DNA of 64,000 nucleotides, taken from an uncultured Pseudovibrio sp. (GTDB taxonomy: Bacteria; Pseudomonadota; Alphaproteobacteria; Rhizobiales; Stappiaceae). Below, piece by piece: positions 46,212 to 55,140 of the stretch; position 1 is the first letter of the stretch; each line of letters starts with the position of its first letter. A program made the position numbers and the translations under genes. The notes beneath the pieces were generated by a model that was not told the origin of the DNA, did not search any database, and saw nothing but the letters and a program-made list of their open reading frames with translations. The stretch lies in assembly GCA_947496145.1 (NCBI GenBank), contig CANMBS010000019.1, forward strand, positions 1-64,000, in the 5' to 3' direction.

Positions 46212-47325
46212 CATCACGGTTAAGCTCCTCACGCCCGGAAAAGACTCAATGGCAGAACAACTCTGGCAAGAGCTTTCCCAAAACGCATTGGAGCCTAACC
46301 CGTTCTTTTCCAGCAGCTTTACTAATGCATTCAATACCCACAAAAGTAACGGCAACCTCAAACTCATTTTAGCGCTGGACCCATCCGGCACAAAAGCACT
46401 CGCAGCACTGCCTGTGACTATGGTCCGTCACGGATTGCTCTTCAGGTTCCCCTGCGCATTGGCGGGAGATTACGGCCCGCTTGGCACCTTACTCCTTGAC
46501 AAAGAAGCAACCACAGAAACACTGGTCAAACTGCTGGAAGCCGCCAGCAAGCTCAGCCCCGTTAATGCGCTCGCACTCCCTTTCCACGGCACTGATGGGC
46601 CAGTTTATAAGCACCTTCAAGGTGCGTTAGAAGCTCACAACTGGACGCAGCAAACGACCATTGAAGAAGACCGTGCATTTCAAAAATCAGGACCAGAGGG
46701 TCAGTCAGAGTTCGAAGCTCTCAAGAAGCGCTCTTCATGGAAAGAGGCCGCCAAAAGACGTCGGCGGCTGGAAAAGCAGGGCAGCCTGTCTTTCTCCCTG
46801 CTAAACGATCCCGAACGCATCGCAGCTGGTTTGGAAGACTTCCTGAAGCTGGAAGCAGAGGGCTGGAAAGGTAAGCAGGGCACCGCGCTCCTCTCCCGAA
46901 CCACAGATGCAGCATTCACGCGGGAAATGGTTACAAAGCTAAGTCAGAAAAGCGGCGCATGCATTGGGCAGCTTCGGTTGAATGACAAGCTCATAGCGAC
47001 AAACATCCTGCTGCGAGAGCAAGGTCGCTACTTTGGCTGGAAAACTACTTTTGACGAAAGCCTGGCAAAATTCTCACCGGGCCAGATACTTATTTACGAC
47101 AGCACACAGGCTCTCTTGGAAGATCCCGACTTTTCCGGTGCAGATTCTCTTTCAACACCCCATAATCAGATGGCAAACAAGGCATGGCCCGCCAGATTTT
47201 CTTACGCAACCCTTCTTATCGGCAAGGGACCACTGGCACGCTTCGCCATGTGGGAAGCTCAGTTTGGCGCAAACCTGAAGCAGAACCTCAAAGCCAAACT
47301 GAAAAAACTGCTCGGAAGGAAATAG
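46198..47325 (+). CDS. GNAT-fold acyltransferase, CelD/BcsL-FemAB-like
   Basis: 375 aa, cytosolic. The layout, with an N-terminal part (PNPFFSSSFTNAF), FEALKKRSSWKEAAKRRRRLEKQGSLSF in the middle and GQLRLNDKLIATNILLREQGRYFGWKTTFDESLAKFSPGQILIYD at the end, matches acetyltransferases of the BioF2/CelD type used in exopolysaccharide modification. The overlap with the flippase gene suggests they modify and export the same glycan. Substrate unknown. Confidence 0.8.
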   Translation: MKQDNITVKLLTPGKDSMAEQLWQELSQNALEPNPFFSSSFTNAFNTHKSNGNLKLILALDPSGTKALAALPVTMVRHGLLFRFPCALAGDYGPLGTLLLDKEATTETLVKLLEAASKLSPVNALALPFHGTDGPVYKHLQGALEAHNWTQQTTIEEDRAFQKSGPEGQSEFEALKKRSSWKEAAKRRRRLEKQGSLSFSLLNDPERIAAGLEDFLKLEAEGWKGKQGTALLSRTTDAAFTREMVTKLSQKSGACIGQLRLNDKLIATNILLREQGRYFGWKTTFDESLAKFSPGQILIYDSTQALLEDPDFSGADSLSTPHNQMANKAWPARFSYATLLIGKGPLARFAMWEAQFGANLKQNLKAKLKKLLGRK

Positions 47326-49002
47326 CTATCCTTCAACAAGCTGAGTTTCCTCCTGCGCCCGTTTTCGCAAAATGCGCCGTATGACCTTTCCACTCGTGGT
47401 CAACGGCATTTCTGAAACAAAGTCAATCTCGCGCGGGTACTCATGAGCTGAAAGCCTGACACGCACATAGTTGCGAATCTCATCAGCAAGGTCCTCATTC
47501 GGTTCAACATCGTCTTTCAGAACCACATAGGCTTTCACAATCTCCGTGCGCACAGGATCAGGCTTGCCAACAACAGCAGCAAGTCCAACAGCATCATGCT
47601 TGATCAGGCAATCTTCTATCTCAGTCGGCCCGATACGATACCCAGCTGAGGTAATCACATCATCATTGCGCCCAACGAAGTGGAAGTAACCCTCTCCATC
47701 AACCAGCCCCTGATCACCAGTCAGCATCCAGTCACCAAGAAACTTTTGCTTATCTGCTTCTGGTTTCTGCCAGTACCCCAGGAACATCACAGGCGTGCCC
47801 CGGCGAACGGCAATCTCACCTTGCTCTTCTGCTTCACACACGGAGCCATCAGGGCGAATAACTGCAACATCATGCCCCGGCACAGGCTTACCAATCGCAC
47901 CGGCTTGGGAGACACCCAGCCCGGCACCGGAACCCAGCACCAGATTACATTCTGTTTGACCATACATCTCATTAGGAACGACACCCAGAGCCTCTTCACT
48001 CCAGGCAAACGCCTCCGCCCCCAACGCCTCACCAGCAGAACAGACAGAACGCAGCCTGAGCTTTTCAGCATAAGGGCCATGATCGACACTCCGCATCATT
48101 TTAAGAGCTGTAGGCGGAATAAAAGCATTGCGCACACCATGTCGAACCATCAGGTCAAACGCTCCTTCCGGATCAAACTTGTCAAGCCGCATTGTCAGCA
48201 CCGGCACGCCAAACTTGAGTGATGGTAGAAGCGCATTGAGCAATCCGCCTGCCCATGCCCAATCAGCAGGCGTCCAGAACAAATCTCCCGGTTGCGGCAA
48301 AAACTCATGAGACATCTGAATACCCGGCAAATGCCCCAGCAACACCCGATGCGCCAGAAGCGCTCCTTTTGGTTGCCCGGTGGTACCGGAAGTATAAATC
48401 ATCAATGCCGGATCATCAGGCCGTGTCACGACATTCGTAAAGCGATCAGTCCCTTTCTTCAACAGGCCCCAGAAATCATGTGCTCTCGCGCCCGGCCCAT
48501 CAATGCAAATAACATGCTCAAGCTCCGGGAGCTGATCTCGCAGAGCATCAATTTTTTCCAATCCTGCCTGATTGGTAATAATGACACGCGCATCTGCGTT
48601 CTCCAATCGATAGCGCAGAGCTTCTGTCCCAAACAACGCTGCAAGAGGTACAGCTACAGCGCCCAGCTTATAAATCGCCAGATGCGAAATTGCTGTTTCC
48701 GGTGCCTGTGGCAAGAGCAACGCCACACGGCTTCTCGGTGTGACCTCAAGCGTACGAAGCGCATTCGCCAGTTGATTAGAGGTGGACGTCAACTGGCCAT
48801 AGCTCCACTCTTCCACCTCCCCTGAGGCGAGAACATGAAGCAACGCAGTCCGGTCTGGTTCCAGAGCTACCCATCGATCACAAGCATCTGTGGCGATGTT
48901 GTAGTATTCAGGGATAGTCCACGAAAACGCAGCTCGTAACTCTGCATATGAAGTTAGTGGTGGCAGCACACCCAGTTTCCTCAGGCCCATTGAAGATGTC
49001 AC
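47326..49002 (-). CDS. Acyl-CoA synthetase (AMP-forming, acetyl-CoA synthetase-like)
   Basis: 558 aa. Motifs in order: YTSGTTGQPKG (P-loop), the NEMYGQTE core, GDWMLTGDQG, GRNDDVITSAGYRIGPTEIE and the C-terminal TTSGKVIRR with the acylated Lys. This is the ANL superfamily, closer to medium-chain acyl/propionyl types than to canonical Acs; the true substrate is not readable. It ends directly against the convergent acyltransferase gene with no bases between. Confidence 0.88.
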   Translation of the reverse strand: MTSSMGLRKLGVLPPLTSYAELRAAFSWTIPEYYNIATDACDRWVALEPDRTALLHVLASGEVEEWSYGQLTSTSNQLANALRTLEVTPRSRVALLLPQAPETAISHLAIYKLGAVAVPLAALFGTEALRYRLENADARVIITNQAGLEKIDALRDQLPELEHVICIDGPGARAHDFWGLLKKGTDRFTNVVTRPDDPALMIYTSGTTGQPKGALLAHRVLLGHLPGIQMSHEFLPQPGDLFWTPADWAWAGGLLNALLPSLKFGVPVLTMRLDKFDPEGAFDLMVRHGVRNAFIPPTALKMMRSVDHGPYAEKLRLRSVCSAGEALGAEAFAWSEEALGVVPNEMYGQTECNLVLGSGAGLGVSQAGAIGKPVPGHDVAVIRPDGSVCEAEEQGEIAVRRGTPVMFLGYWQKPEADKQKFLGDWMLTGDQGLVDGEGYFHFVGRNDDVITSAGYRIGPTEIEDCLIKHDAVGLAAVVGKPDPVRTEIVKAYVVLKDDVEPNEDLADEIRNYVRVRLSAHEYPREIDFVSEMPLTTSGKVIRRILRKRAQEETQLVEG

Positions 49003-49077
49003 GCTCAGTGTATCTTCGCAAAGTCCAACACAAAACTGGCCTTTCGTCTCTCTTTAAAATGGAGAAAATCTGGGAAA

Positions 49078-49590
49078 TCAGCGAGGCCCCGCCACAACAA
49101 GACTCCAAAAGACCTTGTATTTTGACCTTGGCGCATAAGCAGTTGCCACCCCAATGCGCGTTCCTTGCCCGTCCAGCATCACTGCATTATGCTTTTTGGA
49201 GTCGCGCCAGCCAGAAAAAGCCTCAGCCCACCGACGATATCCTGCGCTCAGGTTTCCCGCAGCATGAACATTCCCCTCACCCGCATTCTTCATCAGAGCC
49301 GATAGAGCCAATTTCCCCTTACGAGCAACATTAACATCCTCAGCCCGCGCCATCGCATCCGCCTGAACCTGCGCAATACGTGTCAGTTCCGGATCGATAG
49401 CAACCGGTCCAAGGTCTTTTTGCTCACGGTAACTGGAGATCATGGCAGCAACCACAACTCCATCAATCTGCGCAGAATAGCTCTCTAAGTTTTGATAGTA
49501 GCTCGGCGTCTCATCGGTACTCACACAACCGGAAAGCACCAAACCAACGACAGCCACCAAGGCAAAGCGCCCACTCAAAAACGTCTTCAT
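49078..49590 (-). CDS. CAP (SCP/PR1) domain lipoprotein
   Basis: 170 aa. Lipoprotein signal VVGLVLSGCVST (acylated C22). The CAP domain shows LTRIAQVQADAMA, GNVHAAGNLSAGYRRWAEAFSGWRDSKKHNAVMLDG and the end YKVFWSLVVAG. The His and Glu that coordinate metal in the family are partly replaced, so activity is uncertain. Envelope-anchored. Confidence 0.85.
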   Translation of the reverse strand: MKTFLSGRFALVAVVGLVLSGCVSTDETPSYYQNLESYSAQIDGVVVAAMISSYREQKDLGPVAIDPELTRIAQVQADAMARAEDVNVARKGKLALSALMKNAGEGNVHAAGNLSAGYRRWAEAFSGWRDSKKHNAVMLDGQGTRIGVATAYAPRSKYKVFWSLVVAGPR

Positions 49591-49680
49591 GCAAAATCAC
49601 TTTTCAGCAATATCGAATCTCATCTCCACCTGTACCTGAGAATTATGGCAAACCCAAAAGTACAGAGCTGAAGAATGCAA

Positions 49681-49706
49681 AAAAGGCCGGGAATTCCCGA
49701 CCTTTT
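49681..49706. terminator. Terminator of the betaine ABC operon
   Basis: AAAAGGCCGGGAATTCCCGACCTTTT is a near-perfect hairpin with A/T runs on both sides. It lies 22 bases past the ATPase gene stop on the minus strand. Confidence 0.8.
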
Positions 49707-49728
49707 ACAATCACAAATATGAGAGAGA

Positions 49729-50982
49729 TTAAGAAACTTCCTTCAGAAAGGGCCTGTTTGCCTCCGAGCCTCCTTCCGCCTTATCCGTGTCATTCTCGTG
49801 ATCTTCGTAAGGCGGCGTAAGAGCACTGCCCATTTCTTCTGGACTAACAACCCCCATCAAATGCCCTTCTTCGCAGACCACAGGCACAGGATAGTCAGCT
49901 TCAAGCGTTACAGGCAAAGCTTCTTCCAATGTGTTTTGCAGCTCAACGGCATTGCTATTATCAGCAAAGACATAAAGAGAGGGACTATCACCGGGTTTAG
50001 CAACTTCCTCAGCGAGGGCTTCCTGCGTTACGATACCCCTGAACTCTTTATTCTCAACAACATAGCCGAACTCTTCACCACGACGGCGCATTTCAGTCAA
50101 CGCTTTTTCCATATTGTCGTAGGTAATCCGCATGGCAGGAGGTTGCATCACGGCATCAACAGTCAGCACACGTGCGCGGTTCACATCCCGCACGAAGGCA
50201 CGCACATAATCATCCGCCGGGTCCAGAAGAATCTCTGGCGGCGTGCCAACCTGAGACAGAACTCCATCTTTCAGAATTGCAATCTTGTCACCAATGCGCA
50301 GAGCTTCGTCCAGATCGTGCGTGATGAAGATAATAGTCTTATTCAGCTTTTCTTGCAGCTCAACCAACTGGTCCTGCATCTGCGAGCGAATAAGCGGATC
50401 AAGTGCAGAAAACGCTTCATCCATGAGCAGAATATCCGCATCCGTTGCCAAGGCACGCGCCAAACCAACACGCTGTTGCATGCCGCCAGAAAGCTGACTT
50501 GGATACTGATCCTCAAACCCAGCCAGTCCAACGGTCTCAATCCACTCCCGAGCAACGGCTTCACGCTCGTTTTTAGGTTTACCCTGCACTTCCAGCCCGT
50601 AAGCAACGTTTTTCAAAACAGTTCGGTGAGGCATAAGACCAAACCGTTGGAACACCATAGACATGCGATGACGACGGAACTCCTCCAGCTCTTTGTTGGA
50701 AAAGCCCATCACATCAACACCATCTACTAGGATATGACCATCGGTCGGGTCAATCAGGCGGTTAAAGTGACGGATAAGGGTTGATTTACCGGAACCAGAA
50801 AGGCCCATGATCACAAAGATCTCGCCTTTCTCAATATTCAAAGAAACATCATGCAACCCGAGAGTATGACCAGTTTCAGCAAGCAGCTGTTCCTTACCCA
50901 TACCTGCCTTAACTTTCTCAAGCTGTTTTCCGGGTGCGCGACCAAAAATTTTGGTTATATTTTGTACTTCGATCAGTGACAT
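49729..50982 (-). CDS. proV: Glycine betaine/L-proline ABC transporter ATPase (ProV/OpuAA-like)
   Basis: 417 aa from ATG 50982; the longer frame to 51060 overlaps the permease gene. Walker A GLSGSGKST (60-68), signature LSGGMQQRVGLARAL, Walker B ILLMDEAFSALD, then a C-terminal CBS pair (about 280-395), which senses ionic strength or nucleotides in this family. Last gene of the operon, ahead of a terminator. Confidence 0.93.
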   Translation of the reverse strand: MSLIEVQNITKIFGRAPGKQLEKVKAGMGKEQLLAETGHTLGLHDVSLNIEKGEIFVIMGLSGSGKSTLIRHFNRLIDPTDGHILVDGVDVMGFSNKELEEFRRHRMSMVFQRFGLMPHRTVLKNVAYGLEVQGKPKNEREAVAREWIETVGLAGFEDQYPSQLSGGMQQRVGLARALATDADILLMDEAFSALDPLIRSQMQDQLVELQEKLNKTIIFITHDLDEALRIGDKIAILKDGVLSQVGTPPEILLDPADDYVRAFVRDVNRARVLTVDAVMQPPAMRITYDNMEKALTEMRRRGEEFGYVVENKEFRGIVTQEALAEEVAKPGDSPSLYVFADNSNAVELQNTLEEALPVTLEADYPVPVVCEEGHLMGVVSPEEMGSALTPPYEDHENDTDKAEGGSEANRPFLKEVS

Positions 50983-50992
50983 TTTTTGCGCC

Positions 50993-51862
50993 TTACCCTG
51001 TAACCTTGCGATGCGCCTGCATACGTTGCCCGGCAGCCTGCGTAATTCTGTCAAACACAACAGCCAGAACTACAATTGCCAAACCACCCAGCAAGCCAGT
51101 GCCAGCATCATTACGTTGCAGACCAAGCAAAACGGTTTCGCCAACGCCGCGCGCACCAATCATGGAGGCAATCACCACCATCGCCAACGCCATCATCATG
51201 GTCTGGTTAATTCCCTGCATGATGGACGGCAACGCAAGCGGGATTTGCACATCCCGCAGTATCTGGCCGCGAGTAGCGCCAAAAGCCCGACTAGCCTCAA
51301 CAACTTCGCTGTCCACATGCCGAATACCCAAATCCGTCAGACGAATAAGCGGTGGGGCCGCATAAATAACCGTTGCAAGGATTGCAGGCACCTTGCCCAG
51401 ACCAAACAGCATGGCAGCAGGAATAAGGTACACAAAGCTCGGAATTGTCTGCATCAGATCCAGCATGGGATTCAGCAGTGCACGAAAACGGTCAGCACGT
51501 GCACTAATCACACCCAGAGGCACCCCGATCAGAACTGAAATCAGCACAGCTACCAGCATGATAGCCACGGTCTGCATCGCCTGGCTCCAAAGCCCGATCG
51601 CACCAATAAACCACATCCCTGCCATCAACATAAAGCTGAGAGAGATTTTACGGCTGGCGACGAAGGCAAGCAAACCGACGATAAGGAGAACATAAATCGG
51701 CTCAATTCCACGCAGCAAGCGTTCCAGCTTAACAAGAAAAAACAGCAGACTGTCGGAGAAAGCCTCTGTTGTGTCACCGTAATTCACGATCAGGTAATCA
51801 ACGAATGCGTTGACACTATTTTTGATAGGCTTCCCAAACTCGGGAAACTCGAACAGATTCAT
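50993..51862 (-). CDS. proW: Glycine betaine/proline ABC transporter permease (ProW-like)
   Basis: 289 aa, about six or seven hydrophobic helices. The EAA-type loop SRAFGATRGQILRDVQIPLALPSIMQGINQTMMMAL is the coupling region, and LLNPMLDLMQTIPSFVYLIPAAMLFGLG is family-typical. The stop lies 10 bases before the ATPase start. Confidence 0.92.
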   Translation of the reverse strand: MNLFEFPEFGKPIKNSVNAFVDYLIVNYGDTTEAFSDSLLFFLVKLERLLRGIEPIYVLLIVGLLAFVASRKISLSFMLMAGMWFIGAIGLWSQAMQTVAIMLVAVLISVLIGVPLGVISARADRFRALLNPMLDLMQTIPSFVYLIPAAMLFGLGKVPAILATVIYAAPPLIRLTDLGIRHVDSEVVEASRAFGATRGQILRDVQIPLALPSIMQGINQTMMMALAMVVIASMIGARGVGETVLLGLQRNDAGTGLLGGLAIVVLAVVFDRITQAAGQRMQAHRKVTG

Positions 51863-51935
51863 TATGTCCTCTTGGTCTTATTAATTGAGTAAGGCCGCAG
51901 AAGTCTGCGGCCTCAAAATCATGGGTAAACTGTAA

Positions 51936-52970
51936 TCACTGCTGTTCCAGAGCGGCATTCACACGCTCAGCCACATCAGCTGGCACCCAACCCGTCCAGA
52001 GTTCTGTATTGGTCTTCAGGAACTCAATAGCGGCGTCATCAGTAGTGCCACCAGTGTCCTGCATAAATGCAAGCGCCTTAGAAACATCATTACTGGTGGT
52101 TGTGTACTTGGTAAGAAACTCGACCATCTTAGGTGCCTGAGCGTGAAACTCAGAGTTTACAAAAACATCAGTTGCAGAAGCTGGATAAGCCACTGCTTCG
52201 GTGACCTTGGTAGGATCAGGTTCGTTAGACAGTTGCTCCCAAATTTCTTCATTGAAAGCAGGCTCTTCCAGCTGAATCAAATCATCACCAACCTTACCCA
52301 TCACCCAGGTTGGACCCCAGTAGTAGAACAGGATTGGTTTTTTACGGCGAATGTTAGATTCAATCGCAGCAGACAAAGCCGCACCAGTACCCGGACGGAA
52401 GTTAACAAAGTGCTCTGTCAATCCATATGCATTCAGCTTCTTCGTATTGATGATTTCACAGGACCAGCCAGCAATACAATTATAAAAACGGCCTTTTTCT
52501 GGCTCTTCCGGATCAGCAAACACTTCCTTGAACTTCGGAAGGTCAGCAACAGACTTCAGCCCTTTCGCAGGTGCATCATCTCCCTCAACCAGATACTTCG
52601 GCACATACCAGGCCTGCGTCGCATCCGGGAAGTTGGTCCCAAGGTCTACAAATTGCTTTTTCGCTAACCCTTCAGCCAGTGCATCTCTTACGTTGTCAGA
52701 CCACATCTCCATGGTCACATCGATGTCACCACGTGCCATCCCATTCAAAAGCGGAATAGTGGAGCCCGGAATAGCATCCGTTTCACAACCATAACCATGT
52801 TTCATAATGAACGAAGCAACGGAATTATGAAATGCATTGGAATCCCAGTCCAGCCCGGCAAGCACGACTGGACGATCAATTTCACAGGCGGGTGCAGCAG
52901 CTTCTGCGGAAGACACAGCAAAAGGCAGCGCAACAACACACGCAGCGAGCGCAGTTTTCAAATTCAACAC
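51936..52970 (-). CDS. proX: Glycine betaine-type ABC transporter substrate-binding protein (ProX/OpuAC)
   Basis: 344 aa from GTG 52970, with GGGAGG 7 bases upstream. Signal peptide VLNLKTALAACVVALPFAVSSAEA. The mature domain has DWDSNAFHN, VTMEMWSDNVRDAL, NCIAGWSC and FYYWGPTWV, whose aromatic residues fit a quaternary-amine box. First gene of the operon. It would bring in betaine or a related osmolyte. Confidence 0.92.
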   Translation of the reverse strand: MLNLKTALAACVVALPFAVSSAEAAAPACEIDRPVVLAGLDWDSNAFHNSVASFIMKHGYGCETDAIPGSTIPLLNGMARGDIDVTMEMWSDNVRDALAEGLAKKQFVDLGTNFPDATQAWYVPKYLVEGDDAPAKGLKSVADLPKFKEVFADPEEPEKGRFYNCIAGWSCEIINTKKLNAYGLTEHFVNFRPGTGAALSAAIESNIRRKKPILFYYWGPTWVMGKVGDDLIQLEEPAFNEEIWEQLSNEPDPTKVTEAVAYPASATDVFVNSEFHAQAPKMVEFLTKYTTTSNDVSKALAFMQDTGGTTDDAAIEFLKTNTELWTGWVPADVAERVNAALEQQ

Positions 52971-53114
52971 GAGGGGACCTCCCAACAATCAAAATTATTT
53001 GGCCGGTCAGAGAGAAAAGCCGCCAATGACAGCTTGTCGTTCGGACCGAAACACCAAGTCAAAAACTCAGCTCATACAGGACACACCATGTTGAGTGCAT
53101 CAACCGTTAGCGTT

Positions 53115-53142
53115 AAAATAGATAAATTCAATTTCCTGTCAA
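53115..53142 (-). promoter_or_regulatory. Sigma-70-type promoter of the betaine ABC operon
   Basis: On the minus strand, -35 TTGACA (53142-53137), 16-base spacer, -10 TATTTT (53120-53115). It implies a leader of about 135 nt before the GTG start of proX. Confidence 0.55.
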
Positions 53143-53419
53143 CTTACACATCTGACTTATAAATTTTCAAACAATAAACTATCTATCATAATCTTTACAT
53201 TTACATATAACAACAAGCTATAAATCTGATTAAGTCCATATAATAAACTAAAAAATAGAAAAAACATCATTCAAAAAATTTTAACAAGCAAAACATCTAT
53301 TTTAAACTTACTATTACAGCAATTTCGCATTGAAAAATGAAGTATTGCAGCAGTTGTTTTAAGCAAAACAAAGAACTGCAAAATCCCTTTAGAATTCACA
53401 GGAAATCACGCACAAAAAA

Positions 53420-53468
53420 GCAGAGAAAACGTAACCATTTCAAAAAATAATGGCAACGTAATCTCTGC
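53420..53468 (-). terminator. Terminator of ccrA
   Basis: GCAGAGA (53420-53426) pairs with TCTCTGC (53462-53468), with ACGT and CCAT/ATGG matches inside. On the minus strand it is followed by TTTTTTG. Confidence 0.7.
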
Positions 53469-53545
53469 TAAGACACTCAGAAAATGTTTGGTCTTACAAG
53501 GTGGCTGACAAATGAATTCTGTCAGCCTTCCTATCAAATTCTGGA

Positions 53546-54841
53546 CTATTCCTCTGAAGCTTCAATTACCTCTTCAAGAGAACGTAATCCAGTCTTTGGA
53601 GCACATACCAAAACCGACATATTGCCAGGGGCATGCTGGTTCTTCCACATCTTCATATGAGCCTGCGGAATCTGTTCCCAGGAGAACACTTCGCTCATAC
53701 AGGGGTCTATACGACGATCAATCACGAACTTGTTCGCTTCACTCGCCTGCTTCAGATGCGCAAAGTGAGAACCCTGAATACGCTTCTGACGCATCCAAAC
53801 GTAACGGGCGTCAAAAGTGATGTTAAATCCGGTCGTACCAGCACAGAACACAACCATGCCACCGCGCTTAACAACAAGGCTGGAAACCGGGAACGTGGAC
53901 TCCCCAGGGTGCTCAAACACCATATCCACATCATTGCCTTTACCAGTAATGTTCCAGATCGCCTTGCCAAACTTACGCGCTTCTTTCAGCCAGTTGTCAT
54001 ATTCAGGCGAGTTCACTTTCGGCAACTGCCCCCAGCAATCAAAATCCTTCCGATTGATGACAGCTTTAGCGCCCAGCGACATCACATATTCGCGCTTACT
54101 TTCATCCGAGATAACGCCTATCGCATTCGCACCAGCAGCTGCAATCAACTGCACCGCAAACACACCCAGACCGCCAGAAGCACCCCAGACAAGCACGTTT
54201 TGACCCGGCTTCAACTCATGCGGCGCATGACCAAACAACATACGGAAAGCAGTTGCCAAAGTCAGCGTATAACACGCGCTCTCTTCCCATGTCAGATGCT
54301 TGGGACGATGCATCAACTGCTGCGACTGCACACGCGCAAACTGCGCAAAAGAGCCATCCGGCGTCTCATAGCCCCAGATCCGCTGGGAACTGGAGAACAT
54401 TGGATCACCACCATTACATTCTTCGTCGTCACCATTATCCTGATTACAGTGAACCACGACTTCATCGCCAACTTTCCAGCGAGTGACTTTGGACCCGACA
54501 GCCCAAACAATACCTGAAGCATCAGAACCAGCGATGTGATACGGCATCTTATGCACGTTCAACGGAGAAATCGGCTCCCCCAGAGCAGCCCAGACACCGT
54601 TGTAGTTCACGCCAGCAGCCATAACCAGAACAAGAACTTCGTGGCTGTCCAACTCCCATGTTGGTACAACTTCTTTCACCATTGCCGTATCAGGAGAGCC
54701 ATGACGCTCCTGACGAATGGTCCACGCCCACATGTTCTTCGGAACATGGCCCAACGGCGGGATTTCACCCACCTCATAAAGGTCCTTGTACTCAGAGCCT
54801 TCCTCTGATCCAGTTTCGATAACCCGTGCAACGGAACTCAT
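53546..54841 (-). CDS. ccrA: Crotonyl-CoA carboxylase/reductase
   Basis: Key enzyme of the ethylmalonyl-CoA pathway: reductive carboxylation of crotonyl-CoA with NADPH and CO2 to (2S)-ethylmalonyl-CoA. 431 aa from ATG 54841 (GGAGGAG upstream). An MDR fold with EVLVLVMAAGVNYNGVWAALGEP, WGASGGLGVFAVQLIAAAGANAIGVISDESK and KRGGMVVFCAGTTGFN. A terminator follows. Divergent from the mutase gene; together they make the pathway's two signature steps. Confidence 0.95.
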   Translation of the reverse strand: MSSVARVIETGSEEGSEYKDLYEVGEIPPLGHVPKNMWAWTIRQERHGSPDTAMVKEVVPTWELDSHEVLVLVMAAGVNYNGVWAALGEPISPLNVHKMPYHIAGSDASGIVWAVGSKVTRWKVGDEVVVHCNQDNGDDEECNGGDPMFSSSQRIWGYETPDGSFAQFARVQSQQLMHRPKHLTWEESACYTLTLATAFRMLFGHAPHELKPGQNVLVWGASGGLGVFAVQLIAAAGANAIGVISDESKREYVMSLGAKAVINRKDFDCWGQLPKVNSPEYDNWLKEARKFGKAIWNITGKGNDVDMVFEHPGESTFPVSSLVVKRGGMVVFCAGTTGFNITFDARYVWMRQKRIQGSHFAHLKQASEANKFVIDRRIDPCMSEVFSWEQIPQAHMKMWKNQHAPGNMSVLVCAPKTGLRSLEEVIEASEE

Positions 54842-55140
54842 GATATTCTCCTCCAAGTTTGCGTTGCGCCCTTCCCCAAAGCAGGTGAAAGCAAGTCCTC
54901 AGCTAACGCTTCCTGCCCACTATTTGCTGCAACGCAAAACAATACAACCTGTCAATATCGGCTATCTGCGAATTATCATTACAAACAAAGCATAAAATAT
55001 ATACAACTATTGCTTAACTTGCGAAGAAACCTTCCCCTATTGTTGCATTGCACCAACAACAAAAACCTATGCAAAGGTGTGGGCAGATTAGAAATCTTAT
55101 CGCTTATAGAATGCAGATAGGATCAGGGAGGCAATAGACT
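54842..55140. other. Divergent promoter region between ccrA and ethylmalonyl-CoA mutase
   Basis: 299 bases without a gene. It must hold both promoters. No B12-box-like element of a cobalamin riboswitch was recognised, although the mutase is B12-dependent. Confidence 0.5.

Larger units (their letters stand above)
52971..53545. other. AT-rich intergenic region between proX and ccrA
   Basis: 575 bases, clearly AT-richer than the flanks, with no supported gene. It holds the proX promoter (53115-53142) and the ccrA terminator (53420-53468). Some of the AT tract may be part of osmotic control. Confidence 0.45.

Noticed and set aside
54842-55140. Cobalamin riboswitch upstream of the B12-dependent mutase
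   Set aside because: No B12-box or the long paired leader expected was recognised.
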